A stretch of DNA of 56,474 nt from the NCBI GenBank assembly GCA_964420925.1, contig CAYQVB010000061.1, positions 1-56,474 on the forward strand. The letters run 5' to 3'. This document shows, piece after piece, positions 1 through 8,826 of this stretch. A model generated the notes under the pieces. The model ran no database searches. It had not been told where the DNA came from and was given only the letters and a program-made list of their open reading frames with translations. The position numbers and the translations under genes are program-made. This DNA is from JAJEAD01 sp964420925 (GTDB taxonomy: Bacteria; Pseudomonadota; Gammaproteobacteria; HK1). The first letter of the stretch is position 1, and each line of letters opens with the position of its first letter.

Positions 1-50
1 GACTGGAACCTGATCCCCCCACCCCGGCGGTCCCGCCCCGGAGATCCCCG

Positions 51-1292
51 ATGGCATACCGAGACGAAGTCTACTTCCAGGCCCCGGCCGAGCCCGAAGT
101 GCCCTTCAGCGAGGAGGAATTCGCCGGGCGTCTGGAACGCATTCGCACCGCGATGGCGAAGGCGGGCATCGACTGCCTCTTCCTCACTTCGCCGGAGAGC
201 CTCTACTACGTGAGCGGTTACCGGTGCATGTGGTACCAGACCGAGAGCCCGATGGAGTGGCCGCCCTCCAACGGGATTGCGGTGCACGTAGACCACGACC
301 GCTTCATCCACTTCGACACCGAGCGCGAAGCGGTCCTCACCCGCACCTTCACGGTCTCGAAGGACACGCGCTTCTTCCCCCGCGACAGCTACCGGGACGG
401 CACCCGCTTCATCACCGACGAGCTCAAGGCGGAAGGGTGGCTCACGGGCAACGTGGGGCTCGAATTCTGGGCCGGCCGTCCGAACCGGGCGGCGAGCGAT
501 CGCTTCCAGGCCGCATTCGAGGCGGCGGGAACCCGGGTCGTGGACGGCAGCGCGATCCTCCGCGAGGTACGCTGGAAGAAGTCCGCGGCCGAGATGGCCT
601 GTCTGCACGAGGCGGCGGGCATCGCGGTCGCAGGGCTCGAACGCGCGCGCGAGGTGATCCGCCCGGGAGTGAGCGAGCTGGAAGTGCAGGGCGAGGTCCT
701 GAACGCGCTCACCGCGGCCGGGGGCGAGATGCCGGCGATGATGCTTCCGGTGCTCTCGGGCGCGAAGACCAACGCCTGCCATGCGGTGGCGACCCGGCGC
801 CGGATGCAGGAGGGGGAGCTCGTGCTGCTCGACCTCGCGGGCGTGCACAAGCGTTACCACGTCAACGCGGGCCGCGCGTTCAGCCTCGGAGAGCCGCGGC
901 CCGAGGTGCGTGACTGCGCGGCGCGCGCGATCGGGGTGATGGACCGGGTACGCGAGTGCCTGCGCCCGAACCTGCCGGTGCGGGAGCTGAACGAGGTGAC
1001 CCGGCGTCACTACGAGGAGCAGGGCTTGTGGGAGAGCCGGGGCTGGATCGGCGGCTACGAGATGGGGATCGCCTTCTTCCCGGACTGGGTCGGGAACTTC
1101 GTCTACGATCCCCTGGCGGAGAAGAACGCGGATCGAGCGTTCGAGCCAGGGACCGCGGTCAACTACGAGGTGCAGGTCTTCCTGCCGCGGCACGCGGGCT
1201 GCTTCTTCGCCATCGACACCTTTCTCTTCGGCGACGACGAGGTGACGCTCGCCACCGAGCAGGTGCCCTACGGGCTTACCGTGATCGACTGA
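51..1292 (+). CDS. Creatinase-like M24 family protein, metal site degenerate
   Basis: This 413-residue protein has the two-domain layout of M24B proteins: an N-terminal creatinase domain (about 20-165) and a C-terminal pita-bread domain (about 180-410). In true Xaa-Pro peptidases five residues (D, D, H, E, E) bind two metals. Here D261 and E373 look retained, but the others are N272, Y336 and I388, so a dinuclear metal site is unlikely. H244, in the stretch TNACHAV, fits the conserved active-site histidine that creatinase uses without metal. Creatinase hydrolyses creatine to sarcosine and urea, so a C-N hydrolase acting on a small guanidino or methylamino substrate is plausible, but the substrate is not shown. 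The start ATG follows GGAGAT. ALA synthase lies 80 bases downstream on the same strand. Confidence 0.8.
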   Translation: MAYRDEVYFQAPAEPEVPFSEEEFAGRLERIRTAMAKAGIDCLFLTSPESLYYVSGYRCMWYQTESPMEWPPSNGIAVHVDHDRFIHFDTEREAVLTRTFTVSKDTRFFPRDSYRDGTRFITDELKAEGWLTGNVGLEFWAGRPNRAASDRFQAAFEAAGTRVVDGSAILREVRWKKSAAEMACLHEAAGIAVAGLERAREVIRPGVSELEVQGEVLNALTAAGGEMPAMMLPVLSGAKTNACHAVATRRRMQEGELVLLDLAGVHKRYHVNAGRAFSLGEPRPEVRDCAARAIGVMDRVRECLRPNLPVRELNEVTRRHYEEQGLWESRGWIGGYEMGIAFFPDWVGNFVYDPLAEKNADRAFEPGTAVNYEVQVFLPRHAGCFFAIDTFLFGDDEVTLATEQVPYGLTVID

Positions 1293-1372
1293 GGCGCCGC
1301 CTCCGCCCCGGGCACTGGACATGCCGGGAACTCGGTTCGATGATTCGGAGGACGACGGCCGAAGCGAGCACC

Positions 1373-2584
1373 ATGGACTATCAGGCGTTCTTTACCCGCG
1401 AACTCGACGCTCTGCGCTCCGAAGGGCGCTACCGGGTGTTCACCGACCTCGAGCGCCGGGCAGGGAGCTTCCCGCGGGCCACCCGGTACGCGGGCGAGGA
1501 ACGCTCCGAGGTCACCGTGTGGTGCTCCAACGACTACCTGGGGATGGGGCAGCATCCGTCGGTGCTCGCCGCAATGCACGAGGCCCTGGAGCGCTGCGGG
1601 GCGGGCGCGGGCGGAACGCGCAACATCTCCGGCACCAACCACTACCACGTGCGCCTCGAGCGCGCGCTCGCGGACCTGCACGGCAAGCCGGCCGCCCTGA
1701 TCTTCACTTCCGGCTACGTGTCCAACTGGACGAGCCTCGGCACCCTCGCGGCGCGGCTTCCCGGCTGCGTGGTGCTCTCCGACGCCGGCAACCACGCATC
1801 GATGATCGAAGGCATCCGCCACAGCCGGGCGGAGAAGCGCATCTTCCGCCACAACGACCCTGAGGACCTCGACCGACACCTCGCCGAGATCGAGCCGGGA
1901 CGCGCCAAGCTGGTGGCCTTCGAGTCGGTGTACTCGATGGACGGCGATATCGCCCCCATCGCCGAGTTCTGCGAGGTGTCGGAACGCCACGGGGCGATGA
2001 CATACCTCGACGAAGTACACGCGGTGGGACTCTACGGCCCCCAGGGCGGCGGGGTCGCGGAGCGCGACGAGGTACGCGAGCGCCTCACGGTCATCGAAGG
2101 CACGCTGGGCAAGGCGTTCGGGGTCCTCGGCGGCTACATTGCCGCGAGCCGGGAGCTCTGCGACTTCGTGCGCAGCTTCGCCTCCGGCTTCATCTTCACC
2201 ACCGCCCTGCCGCCGGTGATCGCGGCCGGGGCCCTGGTCAGCATCGAGCACGTACGCGGCGCCGAGACACTGCGCGCGCGCCACCGCGAGCGCGTGGCGA
2301 AAGTGCGCGCCGCCTTCGCCGCCGCCCGCCTCCCGGTGCTCGAGAACGAAAGCCACATCGTGCCGGTCATGGTGCGTGACCCCGTCCTCTGCAAGCGCAT
2401 CAGCGACGAGCTGCTCGAGCGCGACGCCATCTACGTGCAGCCGATCAACTACCCCACCGTGCCCCGCGGCACCGAGCGCCTGCGCTTCACCCCGACTCCT
2501 CTGCACAGCGACGAAGACATCGAACGTCTCGTAGCGGCCCTCACACGCATCTGGAACGATATGGGCCTCGAGCTCGCGGCCTGA
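1373..2584 (+). CDS. hemA: 5-aminolevulinate synthase (C4 pathway)
   Basis: The enzyme condenses glycine and succinyl-CoA to 5-aminolevulinate, the first step of haem and tetrapyrrole synthesis, with pyridoxal phosphate in the cytoplasm. The 403 residues match the usual length. The family motifs are strong: WCSNDYLGMGQHP near 50-62, GAGAGGTRNISGTNHYH near 76-92, YLDEVHAVGLYG at 211-222, and the PLP lysine K247 in EGTLGKAFG. The start ATG at 1373 was chosen because MDYQAFFTREL is the standard N-terminus of this family; an open frame upstream to 956 overlaps the preceding gene and is not coding. This form is typical of Alphaproteobacteria, whereas most other bacteria make ALA from glutamyl-tRNA, so it is the best taxonomic marker here. 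No other haem gene is adjacent. Confidence 0.95.
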   Translation: MDYQAFFTRELDALRSEGRYRVFTDLERRAGSFPRATRYAGEERSEVTVWCSNDYLGMGQHPSVLAAMHEALERCGAGAGGTRNISGTNHYHVRLERALADLHGKPAALIFTSGYVSNWTSLGTLAARLPGCVVLSDAGNHASMIEGIRHSRAEKRIFRHNDPEDLDRHLAEIEPGRAKLVAFESVYSMDGDIAPIAEFCEVSERHGAMTYLDEVHAVGLYGPQGGGVAERDEVRERLTVIEGTLGKAFGVLGGYIAASRELCDFVRSFASGFIFTTALPPVIAAGALVSIEHVRGAETLRARHRERVAKVRAAFAAARLPVLENESHIVPVMVRDPVLCKRISDELLERDAIYVQPINYPTVPRGTERLRFTPTPLHSDEDIERLVAALTRIWNDMGLELAA

Positions 2585-2828
2585 GGACCTTCCTCAACCT
2601 CTCTCGTCGTTCAATCGAAGAGACTGTATCGGATCCAGCAACAGCTCGCACTTCTTACCGATCTCCTGTTGCGGACGTCAATACACCAAGCGCTATCGCG
2701 CAGCAGCCGCCGAGCATGCCCGGATACACTTGACCTGTTTGCTCGTATCGGCGATAGACGCACTATTAGTCAACATCGCCCATGCCGCCGGTCATACACC
2801 GCGCAAGGATAGAGGAGAGCTGCACTCG

Positions 2829-3374
2829 ATGAAATTCTACTACTTCGCCTATGGCTCAAACATGCTGACCGAACGTCTTCGTGCGCGATGTCCCAGTGCC
2901 AACCTCATTGGTAACGCATCCAAAGACAATTACGTTCTGGAATTCAACAAGCGGAGCAAAGATGGTTCAGGAAAGGCTACTCTCCGACGTGAAGCAGGAC
3001 CGGGTCGCCGAGTGGTTGGTGTGCTGTTCGAAATTGAGAGTACTGAGAAAAAGAGGTTGGATCAGGCAGAAGGACGCGGAAAGGGTTACGATAGATGTGA
3101 CAGCTTCATTGTGCGGCTTGCCAATGGCGGAGACCCGATCGATACCGCATGCTATGTGGCCACAGAAACTGATCACCATCTGAAACCCTATGACTGGTAT
3201 TTGGCCTTGGTAGTTGGTGGAGCTCGTGAACACCATCTGGACGAGGAGTACATCGCCCATCTGAGTCAATTCTCTTATGAAGATGACGAATGCTTAGAGC
3301 GCCACGAACGTAAGGTAGCCCTGGAAGCATTGGAAAAGTCCGGATTCGTCGATTATAGAAAGTTGATAGACTAA
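2829..3374 (+). CDS. Gamma-glutamylcyclotransferase-like protein
   Basis: This 181-residue protein belongs to the GGCT/AIG2-like fold. The substrate-loop motif YGSN is at 8-11 within FAYGSNM, and the expected catalytic glutamate is E81 in AEGRGKGYDR. The family releases 5-oxoproline from gamma-glutamyl amines or peptides; the substrate here is unknown. The start at 2829 was chosen because FAYGSNM is normally within ten residues of the N-terminus and GAGGAG lies just upstream; a longer frame from 2730 adds only unrelated residues. The gene is visibly less GC-rich than hemA and stands between hemA and an oppositely oriented defence-like pair, which suggests lateral acquisition. Confidence 0.8.
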   Translation: MKFYYFAYGSNMLTERLRARCPSANLIGNASKDNYVLEFNKRSKDGSGKATLRREAGPGRRVVGVLFEIESTEKKRLDQAEGRGKGYDRCDSFIVRLANGGDPIDTACYVATETDHHLKPYDWYLALVVGGAREHHLDEEYIAHLSQFSYEDDECLERHERKVALEALEKSGFVDYRKLID

Positions 3375-3486
3375 ACTGCTCGCCATCCCAAAGAACCAGA
3401 TCTGGTGTACAGAGTCGATCACTCGGACCAGGTAGCCACTGCCCTGACACCGAGGCGAGAGAATCCGCAGGTGGTTCGAGAGAGTG

Positions 3487-4269
3487 TCATCCTGAAATGC
3501 TCTCCACCAGAAACTTCGTGATCCGTTCGCGGTTCGCGACCAAGCTGGAAAACTGTTTCTCACATACGTCGCTGAAGCGGGCCAACACCTTGCGATTGAT
3601 CAACTCCTGATCCTCGAAGATGGCAAGGGACCGAAACCGGAGTCCCCACCTCTCGAACTGGAGCAACGCGATCGTGGCATCCCGTGTCCTGCCGTCACTG
3701 GCAAGGCCGTGTACGAAGAGTGGTCGGGAAATCCCGTTGATGCGACAATCTACGGTGTACATCCCGCTGGGATCGCGCTCGGGGTCGCTCCAATCGAAAC
3801 TCCGGCGTTCCTCGGGGGCCACCTCGCTCAACAGGCCCCGGAGATCCTCCATGAACGTGGACCGAACCCGTTCCCGCGACAGAAAGGAAACGTCAGTGAT
3901 TTTGAGCAACCCCTGAACAAATGAATACAGGGCGTCCCCGTAACGCTCCTCCGGCACCTCGAGCACCAGCTCCCCCTCACAATCTTCGATTCCGAACGTG
4001 GACAGGGCATTGGAGATGATCTTCTGACGAGTCCCCCGGTGCAGATCTTTCTCGTCGATATCATAGGTCAGGTGCATATAGGTATGCGCCTCGTCGGAGA
4101 GCACCCACCGTGTTCCGTCCCTTTTCAGGACGATGGCCAAGTGATCGCCATCCTCGAACAAGAACGGGGTGAATACCCGGAAGCGGTCGATGCCCTCGCT
4201 CGCTATCCGAATTTTCTGCGATACCTTCCGGTGGAAGTCCTGCTCTATGGTTTCCATCGCCATCTTCAT
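3487..4269 (-). CDS. DUF1828-domain protein
   Basis: The 260-residue protein opens with a region (about 10-110) resembling DUF1828: a phrase like FTPFLFEDGDHLAIVLKRDG followed by WVLSDEAHTYMHL. The second half (about 130-255) could be the DUF1829 part that often accompanies it. The molecular function is unknown to me; members are frequent in accessory and defence-associated DNA. It overlaps the preceding gene by four bases (ATGA), so the two are very likely translationally coupled. Family assignment is from recalled sequence pattern and needs a profile search. Confidence 0.6.
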   Translation of the reverse strand: MKMAMETIEQDFHRKVSQKIRIASEGIDRFRVFTPFLFEDGDHLAIVLKRDGTRWVLSDEAHTYMHLTYDIDEKDLHRGTRQKIISNALSTFGIEDCEGELVLEVPEERYGDALYSFVQGLLKITDVSFLSRERVRSTFMEDLRGLLSEVAPEERRSFDWSDPERDPSGMYTVDCRINGISRPLFVHGLASDGRTRDATIALLQFERWGLRFRSLAIFEDQELINRKVLARFSDVCEKQFSSLVANRERITKFLVESISG

Positions 4270-4751
4270 CTCCCCTCGAAGAGGTCACCTTGCGGTTCAG
4301 TCGGAACGTCGAAGCTCGCGTCGGCGAACAGGCAGCGCAAAGCGTCGTGGAAGGTTCCGTAACGCCCCGTCGATTCGGCGTATGCGTCCTCCCGCGCCCC
4401 CATCGCCTGATACCGCTCCGTGGCAAGGTGAATGTGGAAGTCGTAGAACGTCTCGCCTTCGATGTGGTTGGTGTGCTCGTGACTCCTGCCGTTGTAGCGG
4501 CGAAGTCGGAACACCTGGGTCGAATGCGGGACGAGCACCGCAAGAATGACGGAGAAATCCAGAACGTTAACGGTGCTTTGCCTGAGAATCAGGCGGAACT
4601 CGCTTCCACCGACGCCTGTCACGTCCAGATGCTGCTCCTGATGACCGCGCTTGGACACCAACCGGATACGCCTTTGCCAGTCGGCAGGCAGGGACTTGCG
4701 CTCCTGCAATAGCGACTCGATTTCTTGGTCGGTGTACATCACTGCCATCAT
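4266..4751 (-). CDS. Uncharacterised partner of the DUF1828 protein
   Basis: A 161-residue protein with no membrane segment or signal peptide. It starts MMAVMYTDQEIESLLQERK after a CGGAG ribosome site, and the middle contains a histidine-rich stretch (THNHIEG-like, then YDFHIHLATERY near 111-122). It resembles a family I recall as DUF6978, which occurs next to DUF1828 proteins, but I am not certain. Its stop codon overlaps the start of the DUF1828 gene, so the two form a two-gene operon, possibly a toxin-antitoxin or defence pair. Confidence 0.5.
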   Translation of the reverse strand: MMAVMYTDQEIESLLQERKSLPADWQRRIRLVSKRGHQEQHLDVTGVGGSEFRLILRQSTVNVLDFSVILAVLVPHSTQVFRLRRYNGRSHEHTNHIEGETFYDFHIHLATERYQAMGAREDAYAESTGRYGTFHDALRCLFADASFDVPTEPQGDLFEGR

Positions 4752-4959
4752 CTACTCCGATGGGTCGGGCGAGTCTGCGCCCTGCCAAGTTCGCGCGATA
4801 CCGGCCCAGTCGATGGCCCGTGACTTTTCACCGATCCAGACGACCCGGAACGCCAGACCCAGCGTACACGGTCCAGGACTTCGGCGCCGGCACCCGATCG
4901 AGCACCATGCTCCCCGCCGGTGCGTCCGCGGAGCTTCGTGCTCACTAGTCGCGCTCCTC

Positions 4960-6150
4960 ATAACCCTCTGCGGGACATCCAAGAGCGGCCCGCCCCTCTC
5001 CGTGAGTCGGTATCTCTGCATCGGACTCTGCGGCTTGTTGGAAACGGTCATTTCCAGCAGTCCGCCACGCAGGAGACGGTTGAGACGCTGCTCGAAGCTG
5101 CGTGTTCGTCCTCCGTAGCCTCCCGCTTTCTGAGGCTCCTTGCTCGTCGCGTCCCTTCGAACGCAAGCTCGCAGTATGCCCGCTTCTCGGGCTTCCAGTT
5201 CAGCTTGCACCCCGGCTTGCACCCCTGACTGGTGCCCTTGCCCCCCGGCATGGTCCTCACAACTTGGCCCTCTTGTCCCCCTTCTTGCAACCCTGCCGGT
5301 TTGTGCACCTCGCTTGGCTCTGATCGCGCGCCGACCTGCCCTGTGACTTGCTCTGCCGCTCGCCCGCTCACACGTCCCGGAAGCACCGGCCGCCACACCG
5401 TCGTCACGAATCCATCAGTGACGGCGAACTCCGGTTCAGCCATACCGGCCTTGAGACAACGACAGGTCATCTCCAGCGTCCCCGTTCCCATGCGTTCAAT
5501 GTACTCGGTCAGGTACAGCGACTCCGCCAACAGGGGGTTGCCGAGCACGGACCGGTGTGCTTCCCGCAGCTTCTCCAGAGTCAACGGTGGTGGAAGCCTG
5601 CCGGGGTTGCGGACCTCCAGGCGGTCCGTGAACAACATGACCTGCACGCTGCCGTTTTCCGTGTAGTCCCTATGCGCTACCGCATTCACGATGGCTTCGG
5701 TCACGACTTCCGCTGGAATTTCGTAGATCCTGGGCGCACGGGCGCTCTCCGCATGCGTACCGATGGATCGGTTGATCTTGCTGAGCACGAAGTCCACCGC
5801 CTGGTCGACCAACTCGAACGCGGTGCCCTTGTAGACCTGATACGACGGAATTGGTTTGGCGACCTTCCGTCCCGTGGAAGTGAGCGCACCTGCTCTCGGA
5901 GGAAATGAGAAAGCGCTGTGGTGACTTCCCGAACAGCAGCACCGCGGCGTTCGTCAGCCGACCCTCGTTCAGCAGGTTCAGATGCTCCAGCAATTGAGGA
6001 GCTGGCGTCCCTTCCTGGATCGGGAACTGCCTCACCAGGCGCGCGGTGCGGATGAACTGCGCCATGCGCTCGAAGTCGAGATCATCCAGCGTAGCCCTAG
6101 CGTAGGGTAATGCATCGAAGGGCTCCCAGCGGTCCATATAGCGCGAGCGC
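4960..6150 (-). pseudogene. Decayed AlbA/ATP-binding transcriptional regulator (RecG-like HTH family)
   Basis: Pieces of one protein lie in several minus-strand frames. The upstream piece (from about 6150) contains LEHLNLLNEGRLTNAAVLLF and ends in CAHFHGTE. The next piece is in another frame and carries the ATP-binding part (VTEAIVNAVAHRDYTENGS, then NPGRLPPPLTLEKL and ERMGTGTLEM). The shift between them fits one extra base at about 5863-5864. A third frame holds the usual winged-helix end (LLEMTVSNKPQSPMQRYRLT, near 5000). The N-terminal AlbA domain of about 150-200 residues is missing because the CoA-transferase remnant begins at 6158. At least two shifts plus a lost N-terminus indicate real decay rather than a single read error. 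Confidence 0.75.
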
Positions 6151-6157
6151 CTGCGCT

Positions 6158-7524
6158 TCACTCCCACCGGGCCGGAGCGCTGCGCAACTCACTGGCGGGA
6201 TAGCGCCACTTCGTAACCAATCCCTCGATCCGCAGGGGAAAGCGCATGCGACGCGCGCGCCCGCAGACCGTCTCCTCGATGCACGGCTCGAAGTCGTCCG
6301 AGGCGGGGGGCGAGAGCCCGCCAAGCAGTTTCGAACGCCGGGTCGAGAGCAAGAGATCGGCTACCCGGGCCAGCGATAGCCTCGCTGAGAGCACTCTGCC
6401 ACCGCGTTGCCGCAATGTCAGGGCTCGAAGCATCGCCGCCGCCATGAGGTAGCCGGTTGCGTGATCGAGCGCCTGTACGGGCAGAGAAACCGGGCGGTCG
6501 GCGCGTGCTCGTCTCATCGCGTACTCGGCGATCCCGCTACTCATCTGCACGAGGCTGTCGAAGCCGCGCCGCAGCGTCCATGGACCCGACCAGCCGTAGG
6601 CGTTGAGCGAAACGTCCACCAGTCGCGGGTTGAGCGCGCGCAGCGTGTCGCCGTCGTAGCCGAGCCGGGCGAGGGCGCCGGGGCGGTAGCCGTGAACGAG
6701 CACGTCGGCGTCGCCCACCAGTCGGTTGAAGGTCTTGCGATCCTCCGGCATCCGCAAGTCCAGACCGGTGCAACGTTTGCCGAGCGTCACTTCGGGGACG
6801 ACGCCGGCTCGTTCCAGTCCGGGGGATCGACGCGCAGGACATCAGCGCCCCAGGCGGCGAGAAAGCGCCCGGCCACGGGCCCGGCGAGCACGCGGGTGAG
6901 ATCGAGCACTCGGAGGCCTCAGAGTGGCTGCGTCCCTCCCGACCCGAGGCGCGGAGGTTCGACCGAGGAGTGTTCGGCCCACGCGACAAGCGGCTCCTTC
7001 GCAACCGCCTCACCCTGCGGGTATCGCTTCCAGTCCTGAGAACTGCGCATGAGCGCCGCACACCCCCCGGCTGCCACGATCGCGGCTTCGAGCGGCTCAG
7101 CCTCCCAGAGTGCGACGGCGCGCGAAACAGCAGTCCGATGCGCTTGGCGACCGAGAACGGACAACGTGGCCGCGCGGTGGGCGGGAGCGTTGGTGCGAAG
7201 CCGGATCCAGGTGTCCTTCGCCCGATAGTCGCCAGCGAGCGGATCCCACGGTGCCAGAAGCGTCCAGTCCATGGGGCGAAGCGTCCACTCGAACCACAGG
7301 GACGCGAGGCGCCGGTCAGCGCTGACCCGCCCCGCCCGGATTCCGCGCAACGCCGCGAACTCCGCGAGCATCAGGCCCGCCATGCCGATCGTGGCCACCG
7401 CCAAGTCCGTCACGGCGAACCACGACTCCAGGTCGCCGTCTCCGGTCTGCACGATCGAAGATGCGTCGAGCCGCGAGTGGTCATCAAGGGACGCGCTCGC
7501 GAGCTGGGAAAGCATCGACATCAT
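6158..7524 (-). pseudogene. CaiB/BaiF family CoA-transferase, interrupted
   Basis: Read on the minus strand, the protein would be about 455 residues of the class III CoA-transferase type. The first block (7524 to 6919) ends in an in-frame TGA exactly where the family reads PLSGLRVLDLTRVLAGP: the sequence gives PL, stop, GLRVLDLTRVLAGPVAG. A single C-to-G change in a TCA serine codon would explain it. A second lesion lies near 6793 in a C run of the minus strand: one base appears to be missing, moving to the frame that starts VTLGKRCTGLDLR and continues through NAYGWSGPWTLRRGFDSLVQ and ALDHATGYLMAA to the stop at 6158. Such enzymes move CoA between carboxylates in acid catabolism. The first codon overlaps the stop of the XRE gene. 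Confidence 0.85.
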
Positions 7525-7865
7525 CGCGTTTCCGAGTCGTCACCCCATGTCCAGGTCTCGTCCCGGTTTTCCCTTGGTCGCGGACGTGCCCGCTGGCGCT
7601 CGAGACCACTCCGCGACGTGACGCGCTCGATCGGGCGGATGTGACCGGTCGGTATTGCGGCGAGGATCGCGTCGCCCAGGTCCAGCGCCTGGGCGATGCG
7701 CAGGAAGGTGTCGAAGGTCGATGGTTCGCCGGCCTCGAGACGCCGCAAGGTGCGCACACCGACCCCGGCGTCTTCCGCCAGCATGGATTGCGTCACGTTG
7801 CGGGACAGTCGCAGTCGTGCCAGACGAGAGCCAATCTCGGTTTCGATTTGTCGGGATGTTTTCAT
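7521..7865 (-). CDS. XRE/HipB-like transcriptional regulator
   Basis: A 114-residue DNA-binding protein. Residues about 5-60 form a Cro/C1-type helix-turn-helix (LARLRLSRNVTQSMLAEDAG, then GVRTLRRLEAGEPSTFDTFL). The tail is basic and unstructured. The start at 7865 has a GGGAAA ribosome site; the longer frame upstream runs through the operator and is rejected. HipB-like regulators normally precede a hipA kinase gene, but here the next gene in the operon is a broken CoA-transferase, overlapped by four bases. Autoregulation through the palindrome just upstream is likely. Confidence 0.8.
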   Translation of the reverse strand: MKTSRQIETEIGSRLARLRLSRNVTQSMLAEDAGVGVRTLRRLEAGEPSTFDTFLRIAQALDLGDAILAAIPTGHIRPIERVTSRSGLERQRARPRPRENRDETWTWGDDSETR

Positions 7866-7872
7866 TTTCCCA

Positions 7873-7898
7873 TTAAGAGGCGTGTCTTGACCTCTTAA
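7873..7898. promoter_or_regulatory. Palindromic operator upstream of the XRE gene
   Basis: A perfect inverted repeat, TTAAGAGG (7873-7880), ten bases, CCTCTTAA (7891-7898), sits eight bases upstream of the regulator's start codon. A third, imperfect half-site TCAAGAGG lies at 7951-7958. The position and symmetry fit a dimeric helix-turn-helix repressor controlling its own promoter. Binding is inferred, not shown. Confidence 0.6.
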
Positions 7899-8084
7899 AG
7901 CAAGAAATCGCAAACTGAAGGTCATGTATGGCCCATAAGTGAGATTTCTTTCAAGAGGCCACAATCGGCCTCCAGATGCTCTCACTGATACAGAGGGTCG
8001 TATGTGGCCATTTGAGTGACAACACCCATTCAGTGTCTCGAGAGAACGGCGAAGAGCTCGAATACCACGGCACCAACGGGTAAA

Positions 8085-8108
8085 GTCTGCGAGAGTGAGC
8101 TCGCAGAC
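8085..8108 (-). terminator. Likely rho-independent terminator after the AbiEii gene
   Basis: GTCTGCGAG (8085-8093) and CTCGCAGAC (8100-8108) form a perfect 9-bp stem with a 6-base loop. On the minus strand it is followed by TTTACCC, a short U tract. It lies 50 bases beyond the stop of the minus-strand AbiEii gene. A separate 16-base perfect palindrome (AGCGAAGC/GCTTCGCT, 8111-8126) lies between the two. The rest of 7899-8157 shows no gene. Confidence 0.55.
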
Positions 8109-8157
8109 AAAGCGAAGCGCTTCGCTCGCTCCGGCGCCTCCCCGAAGTCGGGATTGA

Positions 8158-8826
8158 CTACGGACCGAGCCGTCGAGCCTCGGTCCTGGTGATCGCCGAT
8201 ATGTTGCAACGCCAGTCTGCGGCCGCTCGACTCAGATAGTCCCGGGTCGCTGCCTCGACGTTCCGGGCATCATCGGTCTCGAACCAGGCAAGCGTCTTGA
8301 CCGCCTCCATCGGCGGGAACTGCGGACCGTACAGCGCGACGGCCGCACCGAGGCCGTCTTCGAGAGGGATGCCGGAACGCAGTATCGCCGCGATGTCTTC
8401 ATAATCCCGCGCCGCAATTCGTTGGAGCAAGACCTTCAGCTTGGTGGCGAACAAGTCCAGCATCGACGCGACCCATACCACTCCGTCGTCGGTCTGTTGT
8501 GGATGGCTGACTCGGCCCATGTCGAGGTCGCCGAAAAACGAAACTTTGACGGGCGCGGCGCTTTCCGCCCGAGGCGTTGAGACGGTCAGTGTCGCAGGCT
8601 CTTTCTGCAGCACTTCCGCATCGCGGACGAAGGGGAGAGCGAATAGCGCGTCGAGTTCGAACGCTTCGGAGGAGAAGAAGTCGAAGTCCACAGAGGTCCG
8701 GTGCCCCAGGCGAAGCGCAAGGGCGGTGCCGCCGTACAGCACAAAGGATTCCGGTACCTGGGCGAGCGCCGGCCACAGTGCACGCTGCTCGTCCGGCAAT
8801 ATGTCGAGTCTGGGTACGAAGGTCAT
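8158..8826 (-). CDS. AbiEii-type nucleotidyltransferase, probable toxin
   Basis: A 222-residue protein of the nucleotidyltransferase AbiEii/AbiGii class. The fold's signature is clear: LYGGTALALRLGHRTSVDFD near 30-49, with G32-G33 and D47/D49 in the metal-binding GG..D.D arrangement. AbiEii toxins add nucleotides to RNA targets such as tRNA 3' ends. The start at 8826 was chosen because it overlaps the upstream gene by four bases (ATGA) and the motif spacing then matches the family; the longer frame to 9060 overlaps that gene. It is the second gene of a two-gene operon, a typical toxin position. Confidence 0.75.
   Translation of the reverse strand: MTFVPRLDILPDEQRALWPALAQVPESFVLYGGTALALRLGHRTSVDFDFFSSEAFELDALFALPFVRDAEVLQKEPATLTVSTPRAESAAPVKVSFFGDLDMGRVSHPQQTDDGVVWVASMLDLFATKLKVLLQRIAARDYEDIAAILRSGIPLEDGLGAAVALYGPQFPPMEAVKTLAWFETDDARNVEAATRDYLSRAAADWRCNISAITRTEARRLGP

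Noticed and set aside
956..1372. In-frame extension upstream of the ALA synthase start
   Set aside because: It overlaps the M24 gene in another frame, is arginine-rich low-complexity sequence, and the enzyme's standard N-terminus lies at 1373.
1268..2506. Long minus-strand frame opposite hemA (412 codons)
   Set aside because: It is antisense to a gene with unmistakable family motifs and has only low-complexity sequence.
7899..8040. Near-repeats GTATGGCCCATAAGTGAG and GTATGTGGCCATTTGAGTGA as paired operator sites
   Set aside because: The similarity is partial and no symmetry is evident; only the perfect palindrome at 7873-7898 was kept.
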